Assembly: GCA_965243335.1 (NCBI GenBank)
Contig: OZ251545.1
Location: 4,836,001-4,900,000 of the forward strand
Direction of reading: 5' to 3'
DNA: 64,000 nt
Source of the DNA: JAJDXW01 sp965243335
GTDB taxonomy: Bacteria > Pseudomonadota > Gammaproteobacteria > HK1
Made by a program: the position numbers and the translations under genes
Shown here: positions 16,767 through 25,272 of the stretch, in pieces
Numbering within the stretch: the stretch's first letter is position 1
Layout of the letters: each line of letters opens with the position of its first letter
Notes under the pieces: generated by a model
Database searches by the model: none
Seen by the model: the letters and a program-made list of their open reading frames with translations, nothing else
What the model was told of the DNA's origin: nothing

Positions 16767-17441
16767 CGCGGGGACCGGGTACGGCACGGGCAGCGGCGCT
16801 GCGACCGCAACACGCCTGCCCGGCCTGGACCGGCATCCGAAGGCGTGACCGCGACGCTTCGCCCCGATGGTCTCATGTTCGACTTCATGTCTCGAGGCGT
16901 CGCCCGAAGCTCGATATGGGCCTACCTGCCTCCTGCGATTCCTCCCCGTCCGGCAACTCCTCATACGTCTCGGTCTCGCGATTCCACCACGAGTAGTTCC
17001 AAGTACATGGCCTGACTCCTCATTCTGCACGGTCACGGTCAGCTTACGCTGAATCGCGACAACTTTGGTGCGGTCTCTGCAAGAGACTCGGAAGGTGCGT
17101 TTCAAGGAAACCAGCGATGTCTGGCAAGGGCTGTGCGCGTTGCCAACGCTTCTGGCGGACAAACACGCTTCCACGTGTTGTGTGTCCGAGAAGAAGGATT
17201 CGATGACAGGGTCGAGGAGCCGCCTCGGCGCTTCGATCTCTCCCGCTTCGGATGGTACGGAGCTCGCGATGCGAGCCGCTTCGGGGGTCACGGCGTAGAG
17301 GGGATGAATCACGCGGGCCCTCCCTCATGCCGAACCGGGTTCCGGGAGCCGGCATCATGGGCTGAACCTCCGCCGAGCATCGAGGCGCTTGGAGGCCGGA
17401 TGTTCAACGGAATGCGGCAGAATGCCGGTCATCGCTCCCGG
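16720..17441. other. Long spacer without a supported gene
   Basis: About 720 bases between the two copies of the amidase-module segment. The composition is visibly less GC-rich than the surroundings. Several open frames cross it on both strands (for example minus 16716-17312) but none has a ribosome site or a recognisable motif. It may be decayed or transferred DNA. The leader of the amidase operon occupies 16720-16766. Confidence 0.5.
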
Positions 17442-17726
17442 TCACCGTCGTACGGCGTCCGTGATCGCTTCCTGAATGATGGCTTCGCTCACGCCGCGAC
17501 GCTTCAAGCTGTCCACCAAGGCGCTCACCGGGTCCGCATCGAGCCGCTCCAGGTCCACGCGAAGCCCTTGCCCCACGTAAGCACGAATCAGGGGCTGATG
17601 GCCGGTCATGCCCCTCAGGGGAGCCACCCGCTCCAAGTCTTCGACCACGTCCGCCGGGAACTGCATGGAGACCACGATCGTCGGACGGTGTGGATTCAGA
17701 CGTCTTCTCAGCCTTTCAGGTTTCAT
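17442..17726 (-). CDS. brnA: BrnA/CopG-like antitoxin of a BrnT-type module
   Basis: A 94-residue protein whose core (PTIVVSMQFPADVVEDLERV, then HQPLIRAYVGQGLRVDLERL) fits a ribbon-helix-helix DNA-binding antitoxin of the BrnA kind, in which GYQALIRSYIRQGL-like segments are common. The basic N-terminus MKPERLRRRL is also typical. It overlaps the toxin gene by 11 bases (17716-17726), the usual brnT-brnA order. It would neutralise BrnT and repress the operon. The family is inferred from pattern and partner; the exact antitoxin subfamily is less certain. Confidence 0.72.
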   Translation of the reverse strand: MKPERLRRRLNPHRPTIVVSMQFPADVVEDLERVAPLRGMTGHQPLIRAYVGQGLRVDLERLDADPVSALVDSLKRRGVSEAIIQEAITDAVRR

Positions 17727-18012
17727 ATTCGGTCCGTTCCCGGCGGGTTGCCCTGCGTGCGGAGATGAGGCGGATGGCTTCATCCTCTACTTCGATGGGG
17801 ACGATGAACAACAGATTCCACCGCGTGTCCATGCCGATCACCGCGTGACGGACTTCGTCGTTCCGGCTCGCGTCCACCACCTTCAGGAAGGGATCGAAGA
17901 AGGCTTCGGCCGCCTGTTCGAACGTGATTCCATCATGGTTTCCGGGGTTCGCCCGCGCTTTGTCTTCGTCCCAAACGAACGCGATACCTCGGAGGACAAA
18001 GGACACGTCCAT
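17716..18012 (-). CDS. brnT: BrnT-family (DUF497) toxin
   Basis: A 98-residue protein with the BrnT ribonuclease-toxin pattern: FVWDEDKARANPGNHDGITFEQAAEAFFDPF, then RHAVIGMDTRWNLLFIVPIEVEDEAIRLISARRATRRER. BrnT toxins are RelE-like RNases that block translation. The ATG at 18012 is preceded by TGGAG at a long spacing. The frame is open upstream and joins in frame to the truncated duplicate of the amidase gene, so a longer chimera from the GTG at 18132 (138 residues) is also possible. The antitoxin gene overlaps downstream. Confidence 0.85.
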   Translation of the reverse strand: MDVSFVLRGIAFVWDEDKARANPGNHDGITFEQAAEAFFDPFLKVVDASRNDEVRHAVIGMDTRWNLLFIVPIEVEDEAIRLISARRATRRERTEYET

Positions 18013-18074
18013 GGCGCGCACTCCAGTCGAGCGGACATGCAGTGTCAAACGTGCAAGAAGAGGGAATGAGGGGC

Positions 18075-18132
18075 CGCGGGAGCGGATGTGCTCCGCCGCC
18101 TCGCAGAGGGAGAGCTCGGCCGGCGAGGTCAC
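18075..18132 (-). pseudogene. Truncated duplicate of the amidase 5' end
   Basis: From the GTG at 18132 the frame reads TSPAELSLCEAAEHIRSR, nearly identical to the amidase N-terminus at 16405, and then leaves the amidase sequence at about 18075. The frame does not stop; it runs on into brnT. It retains the GTGA overlap with the small gene copy upstream. It cannot encode an amidase. Confidence 0.8.
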
Positions 18133-18395
18133 GGCGCGCCTCCCTCGGGGTTGACGCGGGCGCCTTCCCCGGCGCCGGAGGCCGCTGCAGTCGGGGCGAG
18201 CCGGCCCATCGCGTTCACGAGCTCGGCCGGCTCGGCGTCGAAGCGGGGCCGGTCGGCGAGGGCCGCGAAGGTCGCCTTCGTGTTGGCGAGGAGGCGGGCC
18301 ACGCGCTCCGCGTCGCCATCGTCGAACTCCGCGTCCTGGGTCGCGCGGACGAACTCCGCGAGGGATGCGGCGCCCACCTGGGTCGGCTCGTTCAT
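18129..18395 (-). CDS. Second copy of the small amidase-associated protein
   Basis: An 88-residue near-copy of the protein at 16402-16719: MNEPTQVGAASLAEFVRATQ and the next 40 residues are almost unchanged, while the low-complexity linker has lost about 17 residues. It ends by overlapping the GTG of the truncated amidase. It may still be translated and could feed ribosomes into the brnT chimera. Whether it has any role without an amidase is unknown. Confidence 0.6.
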   Translation of the reverse strand: MNEPTQVGAASLAEFVRATQDAEFDDGDAERVARLLANTKATFAALADRPRFDAEPAELVNAMGRLAPTAAASGAGEGARVNPEGGAP

Positions 18396-18708
18396 GGGTG
18401 GCCTGCGCTCGGTTCCAAGAGCCGCCAAGCATATCCCATCGCACCGGCGCCTTCCGCGCGCTGGTACCCTGGCGCGCGGGGATTACGTCTTCCTGCCATC
18501 AGGACACCCCCTCCGCATAATGGCCAAGGGTCCACGAAAGCGGGGCAACTCCAGAGCGGGCGGAGCCTTTCGGACCGCACTGCAACCTCCGGCGGGGCGC
18601 CGGAGCGAGGGGTTCGGTGAAGGGAGTGGGGTGCATGGACCCGATCCGGGTTCTGGCGAGAACGCTTCCCCGGCGGAAGCGGCGTTCGGGAGGGGATGAG
18701 GAAAGGCG
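18396..18708. other. Intergenic region before maf
   Basis: The first 47 bases belong to the duplicated leader. The rest lies between the duplicated small gene (minus) and maf (plus). I see no gene and no confident promoter. Confidence 0.5.
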
Positions 18709-19422
18709 ATGAGGAGAGGTGCGCAAACGGGGGGGTCGGAGGAAAGGGCAGCGCTCTGGCTCGCGTCGCGGTCTCCGCGCCGACGGGCGCTCCTCGCCGG
18801 CCTTGGCTACTGGTTCGAGACGGTGGACCCCGCGGTCGACGAAGGCCGGGCGAAGGGGGAGACGCCGACCCGCTACGTGGAACGGATGGCGCGCGAGAAG
18901 GCCCTTGCCGGCCTTCGCGCGGCGGAGCTCGCGGGCGCCGCCGGGCGCGGCGCATCCCCGGTCGTGGTCGTCGGGGCGGACACGATCGTCGTCGTGGACG
19001 GCGAGGTCCTCGGCAAGCCGCGCGACGATGCCGAGGTGATCGAACACCTCGGGCGCCTCTCCGGGCGCGACCATGAGGTCCTGTCGGCGGTTTCGGTCGT
19101 GGTCGGGTCCGGGGAAGACGGCGCCCCACCGGGGGCGCCCGACCTGCGGCTCTCCCGTAACCGGGTGTGGTTCCGGCCCTTGTCGGCCGGCGAACGCGAG
19201 GCGTACCGAGCGACCGGCGAGCCGGCCGACAAGGCGGGGAGCTACGCCATCCAGGGCCTTGCCGCGGCCTTCGTCACCCGCCTCGAAGGGAGCTGGAGCG
19301 CGGTCGTCGGGCTTCCCCTCCAGGAGACGGCGGAGCTCCTCGCCCGGGCCGGGGTTCCCTTCCTTCCGCCTCCTCCCGATACCGGGCTGGCGAGAGGCCC
19401 GGCCTCGGCCGAGGGCGGCTGA
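18709..19422 (+). CDS. maf: Maf-family nucleoside triphosphate pyrophosphatase
   Basis: A 237-residue Maf/YhdE protein that hydrolyses nucleoside triphosphates (dTTP/UTP type by similarity) to monophosphates and removes non-standard nucleotides. It begins with LASRSPRRRALLAGLG (the S-x-R-R-x-x-L motif), has VVGADTIVVVDGEVLGKP with the catalytic-type Asp, and ends with GSYAIQGLAAAFVTRLEGSWSAVVGLPL, a YhdE-like signature. The C-terminal 30 residues are a Pro/Gly tail beyond the normal length. The ATG at 18709 follows AGGAAAGG. It is cytoplasmic and stands alone. Confidence 0.93.
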   Translation: MRRGAQTGGSEERAALWLASRSPRRRALLAGLGYWFETVDPAVDEGRAKGETPTRYVERMAREKALAGLRAAELAGAAGRGASPVVVVGADTIVVVDGEVLGKPRDDAEVIEHLGRLSGRDHEVLSAVSVVVGSGEDGAPPGAPDLRLSRNRVWFRPLSAGEREAYRATGEPADKAGSYAIQGLAAAFVTRLEGSWSAVVGLPLQETAELLARAGVPFLPPPPDTGLARGPASAEGG

Positions 19423-19685
19423 GTGCGTATCGACGCGGCGGCGCGCACCTCGTGGAGCCTCGCCTGCGGTGGCTCGCCCGCCGCCGCTTGACCGCCCCGA
19501 AGGGCGCGCCGGGTCGAACCAGCCGGGATCGGGGCCAAGCCGACAGACGTGCGCACCCGGGGGTGCGGATCTCCTGCCGCGACCGACGAGATGCGCCGTC
19601 CGGGCGCCGACCCCGGAACGATCTCTTCTCCGATCGGTGATGCCGGGGCGGTAGTGGACGTCCGTACGGCGCGATGATGCTTCCG

Positions 19686-20423
19686 CTACCCCTCGGCGGC
19701 ACCCGCGACCGACAGCCCGCGGACGCGGTGGCGGTCGATGAGGCGCTGCACGAGCCCGCTCGCCTTCGCCTCCTTGACGAACTCGCGAAGGAACGCCGCC
19801 CCGCGTCCGCTCCCGCGCTGGCGAGGCGTCCCCACCGCCTGCTGCACGGCGGTGAACCTGCCATCGAGGATGCGGGCGCCGGGCAGCCGCTCCACGTCGG
19901 AGAGGAGGCGCGGCCGGAGGCCCGCCAGGGCATCCAGCTTCTGTTCGACGAAGAGGTCGAAGGAGCCGTCGAGGCCGCTTGCCCGCACCAGCTCGGCGCG
20001 TTCGAGGCTGCGGCTCAGGAAGAGGTCATAGGCGCTGCCGCGTGCGACCGCGATCCGGACCCCCTCGCGGTCGACGTCCTCGACCCCCCGCAGGGCCGAA
20101 TTCGCGGCCACGAGGTAGGTCGCCTCGATCTCGGTGTAGGCGGCGGTGAACGAGATGGTCTCGGCGCGCGCCGGCTCTGCCCCGATGAGGCCGACGTCCC
20201 AGGCGTCGTCCGTTGCCGCGTCCGCAAGCTCGGACGGCGTGGCGAACGGCACGTAGGCGACTTCCACCCCGAGCCGCGCGGCGATCTCTGCCGCCATGTC
20301 GGGCGCGACCCCCTGCGGCTCGCCCTCCGGGCCGCGCCCGGTCACGAGGAGGAAGTTGGCGAGGTTGATGCCGGCGCGGAGGACGCCGCTCGGGGCGAGC
20401 TCGGAACGGATTTCCGGGTTCAT
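19686..20423 (-). CDS. Solute-binding-domain protein (amino-acid ABC type, no signal peptide)
   Basis: A 245-residue protein with the family 3 extracellular solute-binding fold: LRAGINLANFLLV, PQGVAPDMAAEIAARLGVEVAYVPF, WDVGLIGAEPARAETISFTAAYTEIEATYLV and RIAVARGSAYDLFLSR. These domains normally bind amino acids in the periplasm, but here no signal peptide precedes the domain, so it may be cytoplasmic or exported by another route. No permease or ATPase gene adjoins it. The 263-base spacer to maf (19423-19685) holds nothing I can identify. A possible role in sensing or salvage of a small ligand is speculation. Confidence 0.82.
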   Translation of the reverse strand: MNPEIRSELAPSGVLRAGINLANFLLVTGRGPEGEPQGVAPDMAAEIAARLGVEVAYVPFATPSELADAATDDAWDVGLIGAEPARAETISFTAAYTEIEATYLVAANSALRGVEDVDREGVRIAVARGSAYDLFLSRSLERAELVRASGLDGSFDLFVEQKLDALAGLRPRLLSDVERLPGARILDGRFTAVQQAVGTPRQRGSGRGAAFLREFVKEAKASGLVQRLIDRHRVRGLSVAGAAEG

Positions 20424-20514
20424 GCTGTGCCGCTCGGTTCGGAGACGGACGCGATTCTACGCAAGCTCGCCGCGGGCACGGACGGTCCGAGGGGAGCCGG
20501 AGGCGTCCGGCCGT

Positions 20515-21003
20515 TCAGGCGCGGTGGTAGGGATGGCGATGGAGGAGGGACCAGGCGCGCCAGAGCTGCTCGGCCACGATGACCCGGACCAGCGCATGTG
20601 GGAAGGTGAGGCGGGACAGCGACCAAGTGAGGTCGGCCCGGTCCCGGCATTCGGGGGAGAGGCCGTCCGGGCCGCCCGCGAGGAGGGCGGTGTCCCGCCC
20701 GTCGGCCATCCACGCCTCGAGGCGTCCGGCGAGGTCCGCGGTGGACCAGGCCGCGCCCCGCTCGTCGAGGGCGACGACCCGCGCGCCGGACGGCACGGCG
20801 CGGAGAAGGCCCTCGCCTTCCCGGCGGATCGAAGCGCCGGCCCCCGCGGCTCCCTTGCGCCCTGCCGCGCCGCCGCGGTAGGCGGTAGGGACCTCCCGCA
20901 GGACGAGCCGGCAGGCGGGGGGCAGGCGCCTGGCGTACCCGTCGAACGCCTCGTCCACCCATCCCGGCATCCGGGTCCCGACCGCCGCCAGCACGATCTT
21001 CAC
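20515..21003 (-). CDS. rlmH: 23S rRNA (pseudouridine1915-N3)-methyltransferase
   Basis: A 162-residue SPOUT methyltransferase that methylates pseudouridine 1915 of 23S rRNA using S-adenosylmethionine. The family segments ALDERGAAWSTADLAGRL, LLAGGPDGLSPE (the SAM knot) and the C-terminal LTFPHALVRVIVAEQLWRAW...HPYHR are all present. The GTG at 21001-21003 is the only sensible start and gives the normal N-terminus KIVLAAVGTRMPGWV. It closes the rsfS-rlmH block, as in other gammaproteobacteria. Confidence 0.96.
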   Translation of the reverse strand: MKIVLAAVGTRMPGWVDEAFDGYARRLPPACRLVLREVPTAYRGGAAGRKGAAGAGASIRREGEGLLRAVPSGARVVALDERGAAWSTADLAGRLEAWMADGRDTALLAGGPDGLSPECRDRADLTWSLSRLTFPHALVRVIVAEQLWRAWSLLHRHPYHRA

Positions 21004-21164
21004 ACCCGTATCGTTCCGTCTCCGGTTCCTTTGCGCCGCCCTTCCCGCCCGTCCCTCACCCTCCGGGCCGCTCCCCGGCCCCCGGCGCCCGAGGCCGAAC
21101 CGAACGGCTCCGCGCGCCGCGCCCCGGTCCTTCCGAGGGTGCCGAGTGGCGGCAGGCCGTTGGA

Positions 21165-21566
21165 TCAGGCGGGCGGGGCCGCGGTCTGCTCGCGGGCCGC
21201 CATCGCCGGGGACCAGAGCTTCTCGAGCTGGTAGAGCTCCCGGGTCTCCGGCTGCATGACGTGGACCACCACGTCGCAGAGGTCCACCAGCACCCAATCC
21301 CCTTCGCGCTCCCCTTCGACCCCGAGGGGCGGCGCGTCCCGGCGCTTCGCCGACACCACCACCTTCTCGGTGATGGCCCGCACGTGGCGGCCGGTACGCC
21401 CGGTCGCCACCACCATGTAGTTCGTGAAGTCGGTGAGCTCCCGGACGTCGAGCACCTCGACGTCGCCTGCCTGGAGCTCCTCGAGGTCGGCCGCCACGAG
21501 CCGGAGCAGCTCGTCGCCGCCCGGCCCGCCCCGGCTCCGTTCGTTCCGTGCTGCATCACGCGCCAT
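21165..21566 (-). CDS. rsfS: Ribosomal silencing factor
   Basis: A 133-residue RsfS/Iojap protein. It binds L14 of the 50S subunit and prevents joining to 30S when nutrients are low. The typical core DVEVLDVRELTDFTNYMVVATGRTGRHVRAI and WVLVDLCDVVVHVMQPETRELYQLEKLW is present, with a slightly longer basic N-terminus. The ATG overlaps the nadD stop by 11 bases and has AGGAGAAG upstream inside nadD, so translation is coupled. A 161-base spacer precedes rlmH. Confidence 0.95.
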   Translation of the reverse strand: MARDAARNERSRGGPGGDELLRLVAADLEELQAGDVEVLDVRELTDFTNYMVVATGRTGRHVRAITEKVVVSAKRRDAPPLGVEGEREGDWVLVDLCDVVVHVMQPETRELYQLEKLWSPAMAAREQTAAPPA

Positions 21567-22191
21567 CGGAATAGAGCTTCTCCTGTCGTATGTACTGCGC
21601 CACCGCCGGCGGGACGAGCCCGTCGATCGCCTCCCCGGCCGCGCACCGCCCCCGAACGCCGGTGGAAGAGAGGTCGACGGCCGGGAGGTCCATCACGAAG
21701 ACGGAGCCGGCCGGCCGGGCGCGGAGCCGGGCGGGGTCCCTGCACCGGCGGGCTTCCACCCACCGGGAGACCTCCTCGCCTCGGGGCCATCCGGCCCCGG
21801 CCCGGTGCGCCACCACCAGGTGGGCGAAGTCGGTGAGCTCGCGCCACCGCCGCCAGGTGTCCAGCACCTCGAGCTGATCGGCGCCGAGCAGGAAACAGAG
21901 CGGTCGTTCCCCGGACTCGGCGCGGAACGAGGCGAGGGTGTCGATGGTCCAGCCGGGCCCGTCGCCGGCGAGCTCCCGGTCGTCCACGTAGCACCCGGAG
22001 CTTTCGCGGACCGCCGCCGCCAGCATGGCCCGGCGCTGGTCGCCGGTCGCCCGCGCCGGGGGCCGGTGCACCGGGACCCCGGCCGGCACCAGCGCCACAG
22101 AGCCGAGCCCAAGCTGTCCGCGGGCCGCTTCCGCGAACCGCAAATGTCCGTTGTGGACGGGGTCGAAGGCGCCGCCCAGAATGCCGAGGAT
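21556..22191 (-). CDS. nadD: Nicotinate-nucleotide adenylyltransferase, non-canonical start
   Basis: NadD joins nicotinate mononucleotide to AMP in NAD synthesis. The frame carries the full nucleotide-binding motif GGAFDPVHNGH (within 22138-22179), plus LVPAGVPVHRP, FLLGADQLEVL and the SSTGVRGR block near the end. The difficulty is the start: between the upstream in-frame TGA (22267-22269) and the motif there is no ATG, GTG or TTG; the first TTG (22141-22143) is inside the motif. I set the end at the ATC codon 22189-22191 (reading IL-GILGGAFDP); ATT 22182 and CTG 22260 are other options. Either a rare start codon is used or a base is wrong. Confidence 0.85.
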   Translation of the reverse strand: MLGILGGAFDPVHNGHLRFAEAARGQLGLGSVALVPAGVPVHRPPARATGDQRRAMLAAAVRESSGCYVDDRELAGDGPGWTIDTLASFRAESGERPLCFLLGADQLEVLDTWRRWRELTDFAHLVVAHRAGAGWPRGEEVSRWVEARRCRDPARLRARPAGSVFVMDLPAVDLSSTGVRGRCAAGEAIDGLVPPAVAQYIRQEKLYSDGA

Positions 22192-22320
22192 GCCCGCCGC
22201 GCCGGCCGTGTCAGCCTCCGTGGCGGCGCCGTGGGGTGGACGGGGAAGAGGAGCGTTCAGACGCCATCAGGGGAGCCGGGGCGCTCGCGGAGGGGGATTG
22301 CATCCGGCCGGCGCCGCTCC

Positions 22321-23619
<1,299 letters not shown>

Positions 23620-23707
23620 CTCCTTCCTCCGGCGGTCCGCGCCGCGCGCCCTCGCCCTCCGCGTGGGCAGGCTGCCTCTCCGGGCGCGACGACCCTCTGC
23701 GGGCCGA

Positions 23708-24739
23708 TTATACGGCCCCCGCCCGGGGGCCGGCGGCCACGCCGCAGAAGTCGAGCACGAGCCGGCGCAGCCCGTCCCATTCGTCGCCTTCGACCGCGCC
23801 CTTGGACATGGCGTCCAGGGCCGCGAGGTCGGCGAGGCGGGCGCTCCACTCCGCGGCCCGCCGCCGCCTGAGCGCCGCCAGCACCACCCCCCGGCGGCGG
23901 CGCCACGCGGGAAACGGCCGGAACGCCTGGTCGGGGGCCGCCCCCCGCTCGAGGTCGCGGCCGATCCGGGCGACCGTCCGCACCTGCCAGGCGAGGGCCC
24001 CGACGATGGCCGGCGGCGCCTCGCCTTCCGCGGCCAGCCCGGCGAGCACCAGCAAGGCGCGCGGGACGTCCCCGGCCAGGGTCGCGTCCACGAGGTCGAA
24101 GGACGTGAAGCGGGCCCCGTGGGCCGCGCCGTCCAGCACGTCGTCGATCTCGATCCGCCCGCCGGAGACGAGGAGGGCCAGCCGCTCGACGGTCTGGGCT
24201 CCATACGCGAGATTGCCCTCGCAACGGTCCGCCAGCTCCTCGACCGCCTCGGGCGACACGGAGAGCCCCCGGGCGCGGGCGCGGTCCCGGATCCAGGCCG
24301 GGAGGGCGGCGCGCTCCTTGGGCCAGACCTCCACGCTCACCCCCGCCCGCTCGATCGCCCGATACCACTCGGCGCGCTTCGCGCTCGCTTCGATCCGGCC
24401 GGCGCCGACGAGGAGCACGACGTCGTCCGCCGGCTCGCCCGCGAACGCGGCGAGCGCCCGTGCGCCCTGCGCGCCCGGCTTCCCGCTCGGGAGTCGGAGC
24501 TCGATGAGACGCCGCTCGGCGAACAGGGAGAGGCTCGCCCCGGCTTCGGCGAGCCGCGACCAGTCGAAGCCGGTCTCCGCGTCGAGGACGGTGCGTTCGG
24601 AGAAGCCCTGCCCGCGGGCGGCCGCCCGCACCGCGTCCAGCGCCTCGCTGCACTGGAGGGGCTCGTCGCCGCTCACCAGGTAGACCGGCGCGAGCCCCCG
24701 TTCGAGGTGGCCGGGGAGCTGCTCGGGCCGGACCTGCAC
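23708..24739 (-). CDS. holA: DNA polymerase III subunit delta
   Basis: A 343-residue clamp-loader delta subunit, which opens the beta clamp during loading. Family features are PVYLVSGDEPLQCSEALDAVR near the start, LFAERRLIELRLPSGKPG, and AVEELADRCEGNLAYGAQTVERL in the middle, followed by the C-terminal collar domain. The GTG at 24737-24739 gives the usual N-terminus QVRPEQLPGHLERG. It begins 10 bases after the lptE stop, so it is co-transcribed from leuS. Confidence 0.93.
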   Translation of the reverse strand: MQVRPEQLPGHLERGLAPVYLVSGDEPLQCSEALDAVRAAARGQGFSERTVLDAETGFDWSRLAEAGASLSLFAERRLIELRLPSGKPGAQGARALAAFAGEPADDVVLLVGAGRIEASAKRAEWYRAIERAGVSVEVWPKERAALPAWIRDRARARGLSVSPEAVEELADRCEGNLAYGAQTVERLALLVSGGRIEIDDVLDGAAHGARFTSFDLVDATLAGDVPRALLVLAGLAAEGEAPPAIVGALAWQVRTVARIGRDLERGAAPDQAFRPFPAWRRRRGVVLAALRRRRAAEWSARLADLAALDAMSKGAVEGDEWDGLRRLVLDFCGVAAGPRAGAV

Positions 24740-24749
24740 CGCGGCTGCT

Positions 24750-25250
24750 TCAGCCGCCGGAGCGCGCGCGCCCGGAGAGCGCGTACAGGCGGCGCAGGAT
24801 CGCCGCCGCCGCCTCGCGGCGCATCTCGTCGTGGATCAGCAACACTTCGCGGTTCTGGCTCAGCCGCTCGCCGGGGTGCAACCGGTACTCGCGGACCACC
24901 CTGACCTCGCCGGGACCGAAGACCGGCTCCCCCTTCGCGTCGCGCAGGACGTAGCGCACGCGATACGCGACCTGGTGCTCGCGGGCCGCCCCCCGCACCG
25001 GCTCCACCGAGAGCAGACGCTGTTGAAAGCCCTTCGGCTCGACGGTGAGCACGAGGTCCGGATCCTTCTTCGCGAGCCGCGCCCCGCTCCCGGCGAGCCG
25101 GGCCTGCACCGCGTCGCGAAGCTCGAACGAGCCGCCCCGGACCTGGACGGTTCCAGGAAGGTTCAGCGCCCCGCGCGGCTGGAAGGCGCAGCCGGCGAGG
25201 ACCAGGGCGAGGAAGGCGAGGGCGCCGGTCAGGGGGAGGGAGATGCGCAT
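24750..25250 (-). CDS. lptE: LPS-assembly lipoprotein LptE
   Basis: A 166-residue outer-membrane lipoprotein that plugs LptD during LPS export. The signal peptide MRISLPLTGALAFLALVL ends in a lipobox LAGC with the lipidated Cys at residue 21, then CAFQPRGALNLPG, a typical LptE opening, and an LRRLYALSGR C-terminal helix. I chose ATG 25250 because it gives a compact signal peptide; the GTG at 25271, one base after the leuS stop, would add seven residues. Position between leuS and holA is diagnostic. Confidence 0.92.
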   Translation of the reverse strand: MRISLPLTGALAFLALVLAGCAFQPRGALNLPGTVQVRGGSFELRDAVQARLAGSGARLAKKDPDLVLTVEPKGFQQRLLSVEPVRGAAREHQVAYRVRYVLRDAKGEPVFGPGEVRVVREYRLHPGERLSQNREVLLIHDEMRREAAAAILRRLYALSGRARSGG

Positions 25251-25272
25251 CGGAGGAGCGCGGCGCGTCACG

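Larger units (their letters stand above)
18075..18442. repeat. Duplicated amidase-module segment, copy B (truncated)
   Basis: Same-orientation copy of 16347-16766, about 50 bases shorter because of deletions in the linker-coding region. The left break interrupts the amidase frame, directly upstream of the brnT region. No insertion-sequence ends are visible at either border. Confidence 0.85.

Noticed and set aside
16716..17312. A 198-residue minus-strand open frame in the spacer between the duplicated segments
   Set aside because: No recognisable motif, no ribosome site, and its 3' part runs through the amidase-operon leader.
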